Part shown: positions 26,903 through 35,841 of the stretch, in pieces
Position numbering within the stretch: the stretch's first letter is position 1
Layout of the letters: every line of letters starts with the position of its first letter
Assembly (NCBI RefSeq): GCF_001436255.1
Contig: NZ_AZEI01000084.1
Location: forward strand, 1-64,000
Origin: Lentilactobacillus rapi DSM 19907 = JCM 15042
GTDB taxonomy: Bacteria > Bacillota > Bacilli > Lactobacillales > Lactobacillaceae
Direction: 5' to 3'
Length of the DNA: 64,000 nucleotides
Made by a program: the position numbers and the translations under genes
The notes under the pieces: model-generated
Told to the model about the DNA's origin: nothing
Databases searched by the model: none
The model's input: the letters and a program-made list of their open reading frames with translations, nothing else

Positions 26903-28051
26903 TTATTCAAAGAATGCGCTTGCGAACTGCTTATAGAATTCGACCGACTTATGGTAAACCGCCACATCAACGTACTCATTACTTTGATGAGCTGTTCCGT
27001 TACCCGGGCCTAGTAAGGCAATACTAAAATCACCTTTGGCGTGTAAGAACTCGGAACCATCGCTTGCGCCGGATTGACCGTTGGCAACTAAAGGCTCATC
27101 ATACATTTGATCATGAACTTTTTTAATTAATTTGATAAACGGTGAATTGGCATCACCTGGCATGGCTTCTTCAGGGAAACTATACCGAATGCTTAATTCA
27201 TAGCCTTCTTTTTGATTCAGTTTACCCACCAGATTATTTAAGGCATCAAAAACAACCTTGTTGGGATATTCCGGAATCGTTCGAATGTTTCCCTTAATGA
27301 CTGCCTTAGCAGGGACACTATTAATCTGCTCGCCACCATTGAAGAGGCTTTGAACGTGGGTTAATTTCCCTAACACAGGGTCGACTTTATTAAATTGGGC
27401 CATTAACGGCTTGACTTCATTGGCAAAATCAATCAAATGGTCGATCGCGTTGATGCCCTTTTCCGGCTGAGAACTGTGAGCCCCCTTACCAATTGAGGTG
27501 ATGATGTAATCAATAACACCCTTGGAAGTAAAGCCAACTTCGCTCATCTCGTTACCAGGTTCGGCGATTAACATGCCGCTAATCCCATCAACGTAGCCTT
27601 CCTTGGTCAATTGGGCAGCACCGTATTCCCCAGTTTCTTCGCCAACGGTTGCAAATAGCTTGATCTTACCGGGAACAGAATCACTTTCCAACATATCAAT
27701 CATCGCGACAATCAACGCTGCCAAGCCGCTCTTCATGTCCGTTGCGCCGCGGCCATATAATTTGCCATCCTTAATGGTTGCTTTAAACGGATCACTATTC
27801 CAAGCCTGACGGTCTCCGGCATCAACAACGTCTTCGTGACCGGAAAGCCCCAGCACTTTTTCACCCTTCCCAATGGTGACGACCAAACTATCTCGGTGCG
27901 GGGCATAGGTTACCCGCTCTATCTTGACGCCTTGGCTTTTATAAGGTTCAAAAAGCGATGAAATATAATCAGCAACCTGATCCTCATGATTATTAACGGA
28001 TTGAATCGCAATTAAATTTGATAAAATATCAATTTGTTTCTGTTTTTCCAC
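26903..28051 (-). CDS. M20-family metallopeptidase (ArgE/DapE type)
   Basis: A zinc-dependent amidohydrolase of about 382 residues. Visible metal-site motifs: SGHEDVVDAGD (His, Asp), GRGATDMKSG (Asp), GEETGEYG (catalytic Glu and Glu ligand), and the C-terminal His in NGTAHQSNEY. The dimerisation domain lies in the middle (about 165-280). The best start is GTG at 28051, nine bases after GAGGAG; the upstream frame has no RBS. First gene of an operon with the YfcC transporter. Exact substrate (acyl amino acid or dipeptide) unknown. Confidence 0.87.
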   Translation of the reverse strand: MEKQKQIDILSNLIAIQSVNNHEDQVADYISSLFEPYKSQGVKIERVTYAPHRDSLVVTIGKGEKVLGLSGHEDVVDAGDRQAWNSDPFKATIKDGKLYGRGATDMKSGLAALIVAMIDMLESDSVPGKIKLFATVGEETGEYGAAQLTKEGYVDGISGMLIAEPGNEMSEVGFTSKGVIDYIITSIGKGAHSSQPEKGINAIDHLIDFANEVKPLMAQFNKVDPVLGKLTHVQSLFNGGEQINSVPAKAVIKGNIRTIPEYPNKVVFDALNNLVGKLNQKEGYELSIRYSFPEEAMPGDANSPFIKLIKKVHDQMYDEPLVANGQSGASDGSEFLHAKGDFSIALLGPGNGTAHQSNEYVDVAVYHKSVEFYKQFASAFFE

Positions 28052-28116
28052 TCCAGTCAGCTCCTCAAAAATGTATTTTAACTCATGTGAAAATGATAAC
28101 ATGGATTACGACAAAA

Positions 28117-28148
28117 AACTCTTGATAGTTGAAAGACCATCAAGAGTT
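28117..28148 (-). terminator. Intrinsic terminator of the metal-binding lipoprotein gene
   Basis: AACTCTTGATGG and CTATCAAGAGTT arms followed by TTTTTG on the minus strand, 70 bases after the stop codon. Confidence 0.7.
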
Positions 28149-28217
28149 AACATACCATGTTGCATATTTAATTACAAATTTTGTTTAAACTGGCGAAACT
28201 GACGCCGAATGTGTATT

Positions 28218-29123
28218 TTATTTCAAAATATTCAGCAATTGTGAATACTGGCTATCCATCCATTGAACATAAGTCTTGTTTGCAGGCAAGGTCTCGGTTA
28301 CAGCTAAAACGGGAACGTGATTCTTCTTAGCCAAGGCAACTAAGTTATTTACTGTCTTATCGTCAACTTGCTTATTAAATACAAAGAATGCAATCTTGTG
28401 ATTCTTGATCCCGTTTTGCATGTCTTTAATTGTTTGTGGTGAAGGATCGACATCTTTTTCGGTATCATTTTCAAATTGAGCATCGCCAACTTTAAAGCCA
28501 ATCGCTTGCAGGGCGTAGTCAAAGACTGGTTCACTCACATAAACTTCCTTGTTCTTCTTAGTCGAAGCAATCTGCTTTAATTGAGCAATCTTATCATTGA
28601 TTGGCTTCAATGATGCAATATATGCCTTAGCGTTTTTCTTGAAGTATGCCTTGTTCTTTGGTTGGAGCTTGCCAAGTTTGGCGGCAATTGTGTTGGCTAA
28701 CTTTGGCATCGTTGCCGGGTTATACCAAAGATGGGGGTTGTCGCCATTTTGTTTAGCCATCAAATCTTCCCCAACCCTAATGTAGTCAACTTCCTTAGTA
28801 TCCTTAACGAGTTTGCTCATCCAACCATCGTAGCCAATCCCATTGGCAATCACAATCTTCGACCCAACCGTTTGTTTAGCCACTTTGGTTGTCGGCTGAT
28901 AATCGTGAGGATCAACGTCGGGGTTAGTGATGACTGAAGTCACTTCCCCCTTACTGCCGGCGACTTTCCTAGCAACTTCCCCATAAAAATCAGTGGTTGC
29001 TGTAATTTTGATTTTGCCGTTACTTGATGAACCTTGATTGGAACAACCCGCGGCTACGACACCCAGGGCAACAACCAGAACCGCCACCAATAATAATTTA
29101 ATCCTGGACAACTTATGTAACAT
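28218..29123 (-). CDS. Metal ABC transporter substrate-binding lipoprotein (Zn/Mn type)
   Basis: A 301-residue cluster A-I binding protein. Lipoprotein signal with the lipobox VAAGCSNQ (Cys about 27). Ligand candidates: His in DPHDYQP, His in NPHLWYNP, Glu in VSEPVFDYAL (as in PsaA, where ZnuA has His) and Glu in AVTETLP where PsaA has Asp. It lacks the His-rich loop of ZnuA/AdcA. No permease or ATPase gene lies next to it in the window, so it is an orphan here. It could supply manganese or zinc to a transporter encoded elsewhere. Confidence 0.87.
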   Translation of the reverse strand: MLHKLSRIKLLLVAVLVVALGVVAAGCSNQGSSSNGKIKITATTDFYGEVARKVAGSKGEVTSVITNPDVDPHDYQPTTKVAKQTVGSKIVIANGIGYDGWMSKLVKDTKEVDYIRVGEDLMAKQNGDNPHLWYNPATMPKLANTIAAKLGKLQPKNKAYFKKNAKAYIASLKPINDKIAQLKQIASTKKNKEVYVSEPVFDYALQAIGFKVGDAQFENDTEKDVDPSPQTIKDMQNGIKNHKIAFFVFNKQVDDKTVNNLVALAKKNHVPVLAVTETLPANKTYVQWMDSQYSQLLNILK

Positions 29124-29181
29124 CGAATTACCTCTTCCTCTTTTAAATAGTACTGATTACTCTTTAGATCATAAAATAAAA

Positions 29182-29226
29182 AAAGTTGTTTGTAAACAGA
29201 AATTTTCACATTTACAAGCAACTTTT
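29182..29226 (-). terminator. Intrinsic terminator of the amidase gene
   Basis: Minus strand AAAAGTTGCTTGTAAATGTG pairs with TGTTTACAAACAACTTTTTTT, directly after the amidase stop codon. Confidence 0.8.
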
Positions 29227-29234
29227 ATTGAACC

Positions 29235-29906
29235 TTACAGATTATGGTAGTTGGTTAGGACTAAGTGATAAAATTGTTTCATTGTATAGGATTGATGGAA
29301 GTATTTTTTGCCGCATTTCTTATAATAGCCGGTTGGATCGGTATGGTCTGAGCCACCTAGGTATTTGGCAACCGCTCCGTGCGACCAAACCGTTCCCTTA
29401 CCATCATAGCAGGCGTCATTAGGCTTCAATTTATACGTTTTGAGCAAATATGCCGTGTAGTACGCCGCGTTTTCAACTTCTTCGGCAAAGTTCTTCTTTG
29501 AATGCATTTCAACCTGCTCGAATTGTACGAACCTGGCATTACCGGGATAACCGACGCCCCAACAGAGGTATTTGGTGTTGGCAATGTTGATAATATGATC
29601 GTCATCCACAAAGGAATGGACAAAGGCATTTCGATAGTTCTTTTTCATATAGGCAATTTCATCAAAGATATCTGAGCGGGAATTACCCGTTTCATGAACG
29701 ACCACGCCCTCCGGCTTACTTTTGCCGTGGCGATATTTATAATGTGGGAAGCCACCCCAAATTTTCTTAGTAATCGACACATGGGAAATCTTATGGCTCG
29801 CAATATAGTTATTAACGGCCGATGCCTTTACCAAGGGGTTATAAAGGCTAAAACCAATCAGTAACCCTACAAGAATCACCATAAATTGTAATAATTTATT
29901 TTTCAT
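29235..29906 (-). CDS. N-acetylmuramoyl-L-alanine amidase (Amidase_2), membrane-anchored or secreted
   Basis: A 223-residue protein with an N-terminal hydrophobic segment (5-30) that is a signal peptide or anchor. The Amidase_2/PGRP-like domain covers about 50-215: first zinc His in GVVVHETGN, His in WSHGAVAKY and a DHTDPTGYY motif that holds the last ligand region. It cleaves the bond between MurNAc and L-Ala in peptidoglycan. Short variants of this kind are common in lactobacilli. No separate wall-binding domain is present. Confidence 0.85.
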   Translation of the reverse strand: MKNKLLQFMVILVGLLIGFSLYNPLVKASAVNNYIASHKISHVSITKKIWGGFPHYKYRHGKSKPEGVVVHETGNSRSDIFDEIAYMKKNYRNAFVHSFVDDDHIINIANTKYLCWGVGYPGNARFVQFEQVEMHSKKNFAEEVENAAYYTAYLLKTYKLKPNDACYDGKGTVWSHGAVAKYLGGSDHTDPTGYYKKCGKKYFHQSYTMKQFYHLVLTNYHNL

Positions 29907-30073
29907 TTCTTAAATCGCCGCTTTGTCTTTATATCATCATCTTCTATCTTAATTCAATCAGCTGAACTTTCAAGCGCCTGTCATTTTTTGAGAAATTGCG
30001 TGGTTTCACAAATGAATTCGGTGTATCATGAAAGCGGATTCAGCATTTATATCTTAAGGAGGTTTTCTTTGTT

Positions 30074-30691
30074 ATGACAAGTATGGACAGACGCGGTAAA
30101 GACGATGAATTGCTTTCACCTTCAAACTCTCTTTTAACGATTATTGATTATCAACCACTACAAGTTAACTCGATTGGCTCAATGAAACATGCCGATTTGA
30201 TTGTTAACGCCACGATGGTAGCTAAGATTGCCAAGTTGTACAAATTACCAATTGTTTTGACAACTGTCAGAGCCAATGGTAAAGCAGAAAACGATACGAT
30301 TCCCTCAATCAAAAAAGTGGTCGGCGATTTTCACCCTTCCTATGACCGAACGTCGATCAACGCTTGGGAAGATAAGGACTACAACAAAGCGGTCAAAGCC
30401 CCAAACCGCAAGAAAATCATCATTATTGCTTTATGGACAGAGGCATGCTTAACCTTCCCAACCCTTGACGCCATCAAGGAAGGCTACGAAGTTTATCCAG
30501 TTGTCGATGCAGTTGGCGGCACTTCAACGATTGCCCACGAAACAGCATTAAGAAGATTGGAACAAGCTGGTGCTCATTTAATTACAATTCCACAAATGCT
30601 TTGTGAACTGCAGCGGGATTGGAATCGGACCGAAACCGTTACTGGCTTTAATAAGTTAATGACGGAAAACGGCGGATTTGTGCCGATGTGA
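30074..30691 (+). CDS. Isochorismatase-family cysteine hydrolase (YcaC-like)
   Basis: A 205-residue cytoplasmic hydrolase. Catalytic Asp in LTIIDYQP, the Lys of the triad in the central part, and nucleophile Cys in LWTEACLTFPT. The pattern is closest to the YcaC/amidohydrolase branch. Substrate unknown. Strong SD AAGGAGG, 11 bases before the ATG. It is followed directly by a family B hairpin. Confidence 0.87.
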   Translation: MTSMDRRGKDDELLSPSNSLLTIIDYQPLQVNSIGSMKHADLIVNATMVAKIAKLYKLPIVLTTVRANGKAENDTIPSIKKVVGDFHPSYDRTSINAWEDKDYNKAVKAPNRKKIIIIALWTEACLTFPTLDAIKEGYEVYPVVDAVGGTSTIAHETALRRLEQAGAHLITIPQMLCELQRDWNRTETVTGFNKLMTENGGFVPM

Positions 30692-30695
30692 TTCA

Positions 30696-30814
30696 GTGAG
30701 CGTAGCAAAGCGGTTAGAAACTGGAGCCTAAGTTTCCTTTTTCGGAAATTCCCGGTTTTGGGATTTTGGAAAGAGGTGCTTAGGTGCAAGCTTCTGCTTT
30801 GCGCAGCTGTCCTA
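30696..30814. repeat. Family B hairpin, single copy
   Basis: AAAGCGGTTAGAAACTGGAG at left and GCAAGCTTCTGCTTTG at right, inner stem TTTCCTTTTTCGG / TTTTGGAAAGAGG. Plus orientation, as in the array at 6835. It probably acts as the terminator of the isochorismatase-like gene. Confidence 0.75.
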
Positions 30815-30962
30815 ATCCACAATAGCTTTAATACATTACGATAAAATGCTCACCAAGCACAATCTGCTTGATGGGTATTTTAAGTTTAACTAATATTCAT
30901 CTAATATCAAATGGATTGTACTTGAATATACATTCTGCTATAATTCAATTGAGGTGATTAAT

Positions 30963-31226
30963 ATGGCTCCTGAAAAAGTTCCAGTTTCATTCAAAGTAGA
31001 TAAAAATGACAAAGAAGAAGCAAGTGAGATTTACAATGAATTAGGTATGAATCTTACTACGGCCTTTAATATGTTTTTGAAAAAAACCATCGCAGAAGGT
31101 GGCCTACCTTTCGAACCCCGCGATCCATTTTACAGTAAGGAAAATATGGATGAATTGCGTCGCAGAGCCAAAGATGTCGAGAAAGGTAATTTTCACAAAC
31201 ACAGGTTAATTGATGATGAAAAGTAA
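30963..31226 (+). CDS. RelB/DinJ-family antitoxin
   Basis: An 87-residue protein. The N-terminal ribbon-helix-helix (VPVSFKVDKNDKEEASEIYNE, LGMNLTTAFNMFL) is typical of RelB/DinJ antitoxins; the acidic/basic C-terminal tail would wrap the toxin. Start ATG at 30963, seven bases after GAGGTG. It overlaps the toxin gene by 14 bases, a normal antitoxin-toxin arrangement, and the complex probably represses its own promoter. Confidence 0.9.
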   Translation: MAPEKVPVSFKVDKNDKEEASEIYNELGMNLTTAFNMFLKKTIAEGGLPFEPRDPFYSKENMDELRRRAKDVEKGNFHKHRLIDDEK

Positions 31227-31494
31227 TGAAATGCTAATAACCTTTCAAAATGATGCATGGACAGACTACCTGTCCTGGGAAGTGGAAGACCGAAAAACAC
31301 TCAAAAGAATTAATAAACTTATTCTGTCAATCAAACGAGATGGGGTAAGCGCTGGCATTGGAAAGCCAGAGCCATTAAAGCATGGATTGCAAGGTTACTG
31401 GTCACGAAGAATTGATAGTTTTAATCGTTTGGTTTATAAAATGGAAGACAATCAGTTGTTTATTATTCAGTGTAAATCACATTATGAACTTTAA
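31213..31494 (+). CDS. YoeB/Txe-family mRNA interferase toxin
   Basis: A ribosome-dependent endoribonuclease toxin of about 93 residues. It aligns along its length with E. coli YoeB: GKPEPLKHGLQGYWSRRID matches GKPEPLKHNLSGFWSRRIT, and the end QCKSHYEL matches ACRYHY. The catalytic Glu (KPEPLK), Arg (WSRRI) and His (SHY) are all present, so it should be active. The start is uncertain among ATG codons at 31213, 31216 and 31231. Confidence 0.9.
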   Translation: MMKSNEMLITFQNDAWTDYLSWEVEDRKTLKRINKLILSIKRDGVSAGIGKPEPLKHGLQGYWSRRIDSFNRLVYKMEDNQLFIIQCKSHYEL

Positions 31495-31496
31495 AT

Positions 31497-31543
31497 AAAA
31501 GAAGCAAAATCAGAATTCGGATTCCTGATTTTGCTTCTTTTAT
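31497..31543. terminator. Bidirectional terminator
   Basis: AAAGAAGCAAAATCAGAAT pairs with ATTCCTGATTTTGCTTCTTT between the toxin gene (plus) and brnQ (minus). T/A runs lie on both sides. Confidence 0.85.
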
Positions 31544-31564
31544 TTAAACCTTTTTAATTTATAA

Positions 31565-32962
31565 TTATTCTTTTTCCGAACTCGTTGCCCGGGTTCTGCC
31601 CAAGACTGGCCGTAAGAAATGATAGCCTAATCCAAGAACTGCACCGATAGCGGCTGGGGCAACCCAATCCATCCCAAGACTTGCAAATGGTAGGACATGA
31701 GCTTGGAAGGTACCCAAAGCCTGGCCAAAGGCGCTCTGGCTGACAACTGGTGGGAATGCTGCAACCATGTCGAGGACGGCTGGTACAGTTGTGAAGCCAA
31801 CGACCAACGCATAAACAACTGGATCGCGGTCAAATAACGGCGAGAATACTGACAGCAAGATTAAGACCATTGCGAATGGATACAGGAACATCAGCATTGG
31901 TGTCGACCACTGGATGATTGTATCAAGGCCAAAGTTGGCAGTCCCAAACGATGCCAAGCACATGAAACCTAACCAAGTTCGGTAACTAACCTTTGGAAAA
32001 TGCTTGTGGAAGTCTTGAGCAAATGCTGCAACCAACCCAACGGCCGTCGTCAAACAAGTAACCGTCAATAAAGTGGCTAGTAATGCGTGACCAAAGCCAC
32101 CAAGATAATAAGTGACCAACTGGTTGAAGGCAACCCCGCCATCAGCGGAAACTTTATAAGTAGACAAAGTTGTCGTTCCCAACCAGATCAAAACAACATA
32201 GATAAAACCGATAGCGGCCGTTGCGAAAACGCCAGCTTTTGCAGTTACTTTGGCGTTACTGCTGGGTTTCGTTTTACCAAGTTGACGAACAGCAGTCACA
32301 ACAGTTACCCCGAAGGCTAATCCAGCCAAGGCATCCATCGTGTTATAGCCTTGTAAGAAACCGTTGAAGAATGAAGCATGTTTGTAAGCAACCGTTGCAG
32401 CTTGATCAGCGGCACTGCCCATTGGATGCGAAAAGCCAAGTAAGAAAACACTAAATAATAGCAGTAAGAATAATGGATTTAATACTTTGCCAATTGTCGT
32501 CATGATATTAGATTCTCTGAATGAAATGAGAAATGCCAACCCAAAGAATACGACTGAGAATACAAGTAAACCAACGTGGGCCATTGACGCTGGCAATAAT
32601 GGCTGCACGCCAACGCTGAATGGAACGGTAGCCGTTCGGGGTGTCCCGAATAATGGCCCGATGGTTGCATGAATCATGATCATGAACACCAAGGCAAATA
32701 CCGGGCCAAGTGGCTTACCAATATCATAAACCCCTTCAGAACGGGTAACGGCAACCGCCAGCACCGAGAGTAATGGTAGTAACACTGCAGTCACTAGGAA
32801 ACCAAGCGTTGCTAAGACCCAATGAGAACCTGCCAGCTGACCCAAATGAATTGGGAAAATTAAGTTACCGGCACCAAAGAAAAGGCCAAACAGCATCGAA
32901 CTGACGACAAAGTAATCACGTTTCCTTAACGGATTTGGATTTAAATCTTGTAAATCTTTCAT
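31565..32962 (-). CDS. brnQ: Branched-chain amino acid:cation symporter BrnQ
   Basis: A 465-residue LIVCS-family carrier with about 12 membrane segments. The start KRDYFVVSSMLFGLFFGAGNLIFPIHLGQ is diagnostic. It imports Ile, Leu and Val with sodium or protons. The leader contains a T-box whose specifier reads as isoleucine (33361-33650), so expression should rise when charged tRNA-Ile is low. Two family B hairpins lie between the T-box terminator and the gene. Confidence 0.93.
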   Translation of the reverse strand: MKDLQDLNPNPLRKRDYFVVSSMLFGLFFGAGNLIFPIHLGQLAGSHWVLATLGFLVTAVLLPLLSVLAVAVTRSEGVYDIGKPLGPVFALVFMIMIHATIGPLFGTPRTATVPFSVGVQPLLPASMAHVGLLVFSVVFFGLAFLISFRESNIMTTIGKVLNPLFLLLLFSVFLLGFSHPMGSAADQAATVAYKHASFFNGFLQGYNTMDALAGLAFGVTVVTAVRQLGKTKPSSNAKVTAKAGVFATAAIGFIYVVLIWLGTTTLSTYKVSADGGVAFNQLVTYYLGGFGHALLATLLTVTCLTTAVGLVAAFAQDFHKHFPKVSYRTWLGFMCLASFGTANFGLDTIIQWSTPMLMFLYPFAMVLILLSVFSPLFDRDPVVYALVVGFTTVPAVLDMVAAFPPVVSQSAFGQALGTFQAHVLPFASLGMDWVAPAAIGAVLGLGYHFLRPVLGRTRATSSEKE

Positions 32963-33118
32963 AATTGATGAACTCCTTTAGTAAATACGTTTTTTCAAAG
33001 CACTTAATCGGACCGTTGCTAATCTGAGATTTCAAGAAAACCATCACCTTTCATTTGAATTTAGAAAACGCTGTGGACACTGAGAAATTAATAATGTGTG
33101 GGTATCTGTTACAGTGCT

Positions 33119-33358
33119 TAGGACAGCTCCTCCAGGCAATAACCTGCACATAAGCACCACAAACAAAAATCCAAAGGCGGGATTTCTGCTTGTGGAGACT
33201 TATGTTTCAGTTATTAAACGCCTGGATCCGCTCACTTCCTTAGGACAGCTCCTCCAAGCAACAATCTGCATGTAAGCACCTATCTCAAAAATCCAGAACC
33301 AGGATTTTTGAGATAGGAGACTTACACTCCGATTGTTAACCGCTTGGATCCGCTCACT
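33119..33358. repeat. Two tandem family B hairpins in the brnQ leader
   Basis: Units 33119-33240 and 33241-33358, in inverted orientation relative to the 6835 array. Each has AGGACAGCTCC, a stem around GCATGTAAGCACC / GGAGACTTACA and the closing AACCGCTTGGATCCGCTCACT block. They lie downstream of the T-box terminator and would be part of the brnQ mRNA. Confidence 0.8.
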
Positions 33359-33360
33359 CA

Positions 33361-33650
33361 AAAAAGGCGCCCCTAATTCAGAGTTAACTGAATTAAGGGC
33401 GCCTATGTGCACTTTACCACCTTATATTTGCAGTTATATCGCTACAACTGCCTTTCACGTACGGCCTCAAAGAAGCGATACGCTAACACGATAATGGGTG
33501 TCACCAATGCACGTTACTTAATTTCTTCGGTGCATCGCTCAAAAGGGATTTTCACACTTTTTGTCCTGCCTTCTCCCACCAACCAAGGCTCGCTTTCGGA
33601 TCTAAAAATGCTACTCAACTTTCTCACAGCGTTCTCTCATTAATTTAGCT
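33361..33650 (-). promoter_or_regulatory. T-box leader, isoleucine specifier (AUC), for brnQ
   Basis: The minus strand carries the T-box core AAGGTGGTAAAGTGC (rc of 33409-33424), followed by terminator GGCGCCCTTAATTCAG / CTGAATTAGGGGCGCC plus a T run (33361-33403). Upstream is a long Stem I. At the position just after GTGAAA and ten bases before the end of the conserved TTTTGAGC, the specifier triplet is ATC (33547-33549). The same spacing gives sensible codons in the other two leaders of this window. Confidence 0.85.
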
Positions 33651-33711
33651 TTTATCTTAGACGGGTATCGTGGCGATGTCAATAGGGAAAACTGAAATTT
33701 CGCTTAAATCA

Positions 33712-34581
33712 TTAATGAAGTTCCGGTTCATTCGGTCGAACTCGGTATCGCCGCTTAGCCGTTAACATGTAGTTGTTAATGAGGCTCACAATCTGGCGAT
33801 TCTGGGGAAGGTCTGAATGTTGAGCATCCGAGCCTGACACGGTCATCGTTGTAAAGTGCTTCACCTGACCTTGAAAAACGTAGCGGCTTGCCATCACACT
33901 GGTTAAAGGAACGATCCCGTCAGATGTATAGTTTTTTGTCCCAGCGACCGAATAGACATTTAAATTAGTGGGCAGCTCCCGCCGATTTTTGATGAGATCG
34001 GATAACATCTGGGTCTTATTATTAATGCTACGTTCATTGAAATTAAATGGTGAACCAATCGTCATCAATTTTGTGACTTGAACCTCATTGGCATACTGCG
34101 AATAATCCTTTTCAAGAAAAACGGTAAAAATTAACCCACCATTAGAATGACCAACCACTTCAAACCGGCTAAAACTTAACCGCTCGTTTAAAGCCTTAAA
34201 GGCAATGTTAAATTGACGCGCCTGATTCTTAATGTTTGAATAACCGTCTTGATTATTTTCAAATCCGACGACAACAATTGGCGCGTGATCCCGGGGGCGG
34301 ATTTGACCAGAAAACGTTAGATGATCGTTTTTAGCCACTCGAATTTTCAGTAAGCTATGAGGATTTCTTCGATTCACGTTTAAGGTTTTGACTAACGAGT
34401 CAAACCGGTTCTCTGTCGCCGAACTTCCAGGAATCATGATCAGTGGAACTAACGTTGAATTATGACGCTGGGCTAGTTGTGAAACGTTTTTTCGCGACCA
34501 TTGAAGCGATACGACGATCACAGCGACAACCATAACAATGCTTATTAAAGCGACTACCCAATGCTTTTTCTGCCATGTCAT
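33712..34581 (-). CDS. DUF915-family alpha/beta hydrolase
   Basis: A 289-residue protein with an N-terminal membrane anchor or signal (8-28). The nucleophile elbow is VVGHSNGG (Ser in GHSNG), with the oxyanion region LIMIPGSSATENRF near the start and a C-terminal His in DAQHSDLPQN. These features match the DUF915 group, common in lactobacilli. Its start overlaps the stop of the upstream PTS IIC gene by four bases (ATGA), so translation is coupled. Substrate unknown. Confidence 0.82.
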   Translation of the reverse strand: MTWQKKHWVVALISIVMVVAVIVVSLQWSRKNVSQLAQRHNSTLVPLIMIPGSSATENRFDSLVKTLNVNRRNPHSLLKIRVAKNDHLTFSGQIRPRDHAPIVVVGFENNQDGYSNIKNQARQFNIAFKALNERLSFSRFEVVGHSNGGLIFTVFLEKDYSQYANEVQVTKLMTIGSPFNFNERSINNKTQMLSDLIKNRRELPTNLNVYSVAGTKNYTSDGIVPLTSVMASRYVFQGQVKHFTTMTVSGSDAQHSDLPQNRQIVSLINNYMLTAKRRYRVRPNEPELH

Positions 34582-35810
34582 TTCAACTCACCCGCACTTT
34601 TTTGCACTCTTTCAGCCAACTTGATAAACGGCACGTACATTAAAACATCAATCGCAATTAAGAAGATTCCCAGTAACAATGAAGCCCAATTACCATTCGT
34701 TCCTAAAAAGGCGATTAAGGGCCCCGGCGTACCTGCTGGAACAGGATAAACAGCCGCAGGGAGCCAATGTAGCGCCAAAAACATTGCAGCAATTGTCATA
34801 TTAACGACCGGCACTAAAACAAATGGCAATAGAAAAATTGGATTAAATAAGACTGGAATCCCCACCATCATAGCATAATGGCTATTAAAAACGGCCGGAA
34901 AGATCGACCACTTGGAGACAGTTCGGCTGCCCGCCTGTTTTGAAAAAATCAAAATGGCAATAATTAAAGCTAACATCACGCCATTACCACCAAAGTTAGC
35001 AAAGCTGTGAAATAGCGTGGTATCGGTGTATAGGTGAGGGGCATTCCAAGGTGATCCCGCTTTTAAAGCATGATTTAAATTCGCAATTGAGGCTGGATCA
35101 GTGAACGTTGGGCTGGCTGTAAACGGTCCCCCAATCCCAATCCAAGATAACAATTCCGTTAACGCCCCCATCATTAAGACGAAGGTCAAGGGGTGCCCTG
35201 ACGTTGGCTGCGGGCCGCTAATCACCAGCACTGAAAGAGCCCCAGTTCGCCTTAAATAACTCATCAGCAAGTTCACACTAATGGCTAATGCAAAAATGAG
35301 GGCTAGCCGCCACATCATTTGTCCCCAATTAGTCTGCTGATTTTTAAACGCAATCAAAATTCGACCACAAACATAACCGACCAGCATACCTACCAGTAGC
35401 CCTTCTGCCATCAAAGGCGGATTAAAAGCAACCCTACCACCGTTTCGAGGTTGAAAGGCAATCATCAAGAACGCTAGTAGCCCTATTAAACCCGCGCTTG
35501 GTGAAGACTGCCGCCGATACACTTTAACGGTAAAATAAGAGGTCCCATAAGCGCCATACAAGCCAACCATTCCAAGTGTACAGTGATAGACCGTCCCCAT
35601 TAAAACTGAAAGTTCTCGGTCAAAAGGCAGCCATTGAGGAACATTAAAAATTGTCGCGACATACCCACTGGCAGTCAAAAAAACAAACTGTAAGACCTCA
35701 GCTGAACTCCCCAGCAATATCACTGGGAATAACAATTGAAAAGTTTGTTCGGTTATCTGGACGACTTTACTGCGGTAAGCACTAGCTGTTAGCATCAATA
35801 ATCGATTCAT
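34578..35810 (-). CDS. PTS EIIC-type permease (lactose/cellobiose class), orphan
   Basis: A 410-residue membrane protein with about 10 segments. The C-terminal half (NGVMLALIIAIL, IFPAVFNSHYAMMVGIPVLFNPIFLLPF, and VPAGTPGPLIAFL) fits the PTS_EIIC family of the cellobiose/diacetylchitobiose type; HYAMMVGIP-V-FNP is the conserved block. No IIA or IIB gene lies nearby, so phosphorylation would need partners encoded elsewhere, or the protein works in another way. Coupled to the DUF915 hydrolase downstream. Confidence 0.78.
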   Translation of the reverse strand: MNRLLMLTASAYRSKVVQITEQTFQLLFPVILLGSSAEVLQFVFLTASGYVATIFNVPQWLPFDRELSVLMGTVYHCTLGMVGLYGAYGTSYFTVKVYRRQSSPSAGLIGLLAFLMIAFQPRNGGRVAFNPPLMAEGLLVGMLVGYVCGRILIAFKNQQTNWGQMMWRLALIFALAISVNLLMSYLRRTGALSVLVISGPQPTSGHPLTFVLMMGALTELLSWIGIGGPFTASPTFTDPASIANLNHALKAGSPWNAPHLYTDTTLFHSFANFGGNGVMLALIIAILIFSKQAGSRTVSKWSIFPAVFNSHYAMMVGIPVLFNPIFLLPFVLVPVVNMTIAAMFLALHWLPAAVYPVPAGTPGPLIAFLGTNGNWASLLLGIFLIAIDVLMYVPFIKLAERVQKSAGELK

Positions 35811-35841
35811 TTTTTCAGACCACCCTAATGAAGATCAACTT

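Noticed and set aside
30574-30822. Minus-strand open frame over the isochorismatase 3' end and family B hairpin
   Set aside because: Shadow of the repeat and of the gene on the plus strand; no RBS.
31213-31494. Possible decayed toxin because of the overlapping, uncertain start
   Set aside because: All YoeB catalytic residues are present and overlap is normal for this family.
33200-33643. Open frames over the brnQ leader on both strands
   Set aside because: They cover the family B hairpins and the T-box RNA; codon content and the lack of RBS argue against coding.
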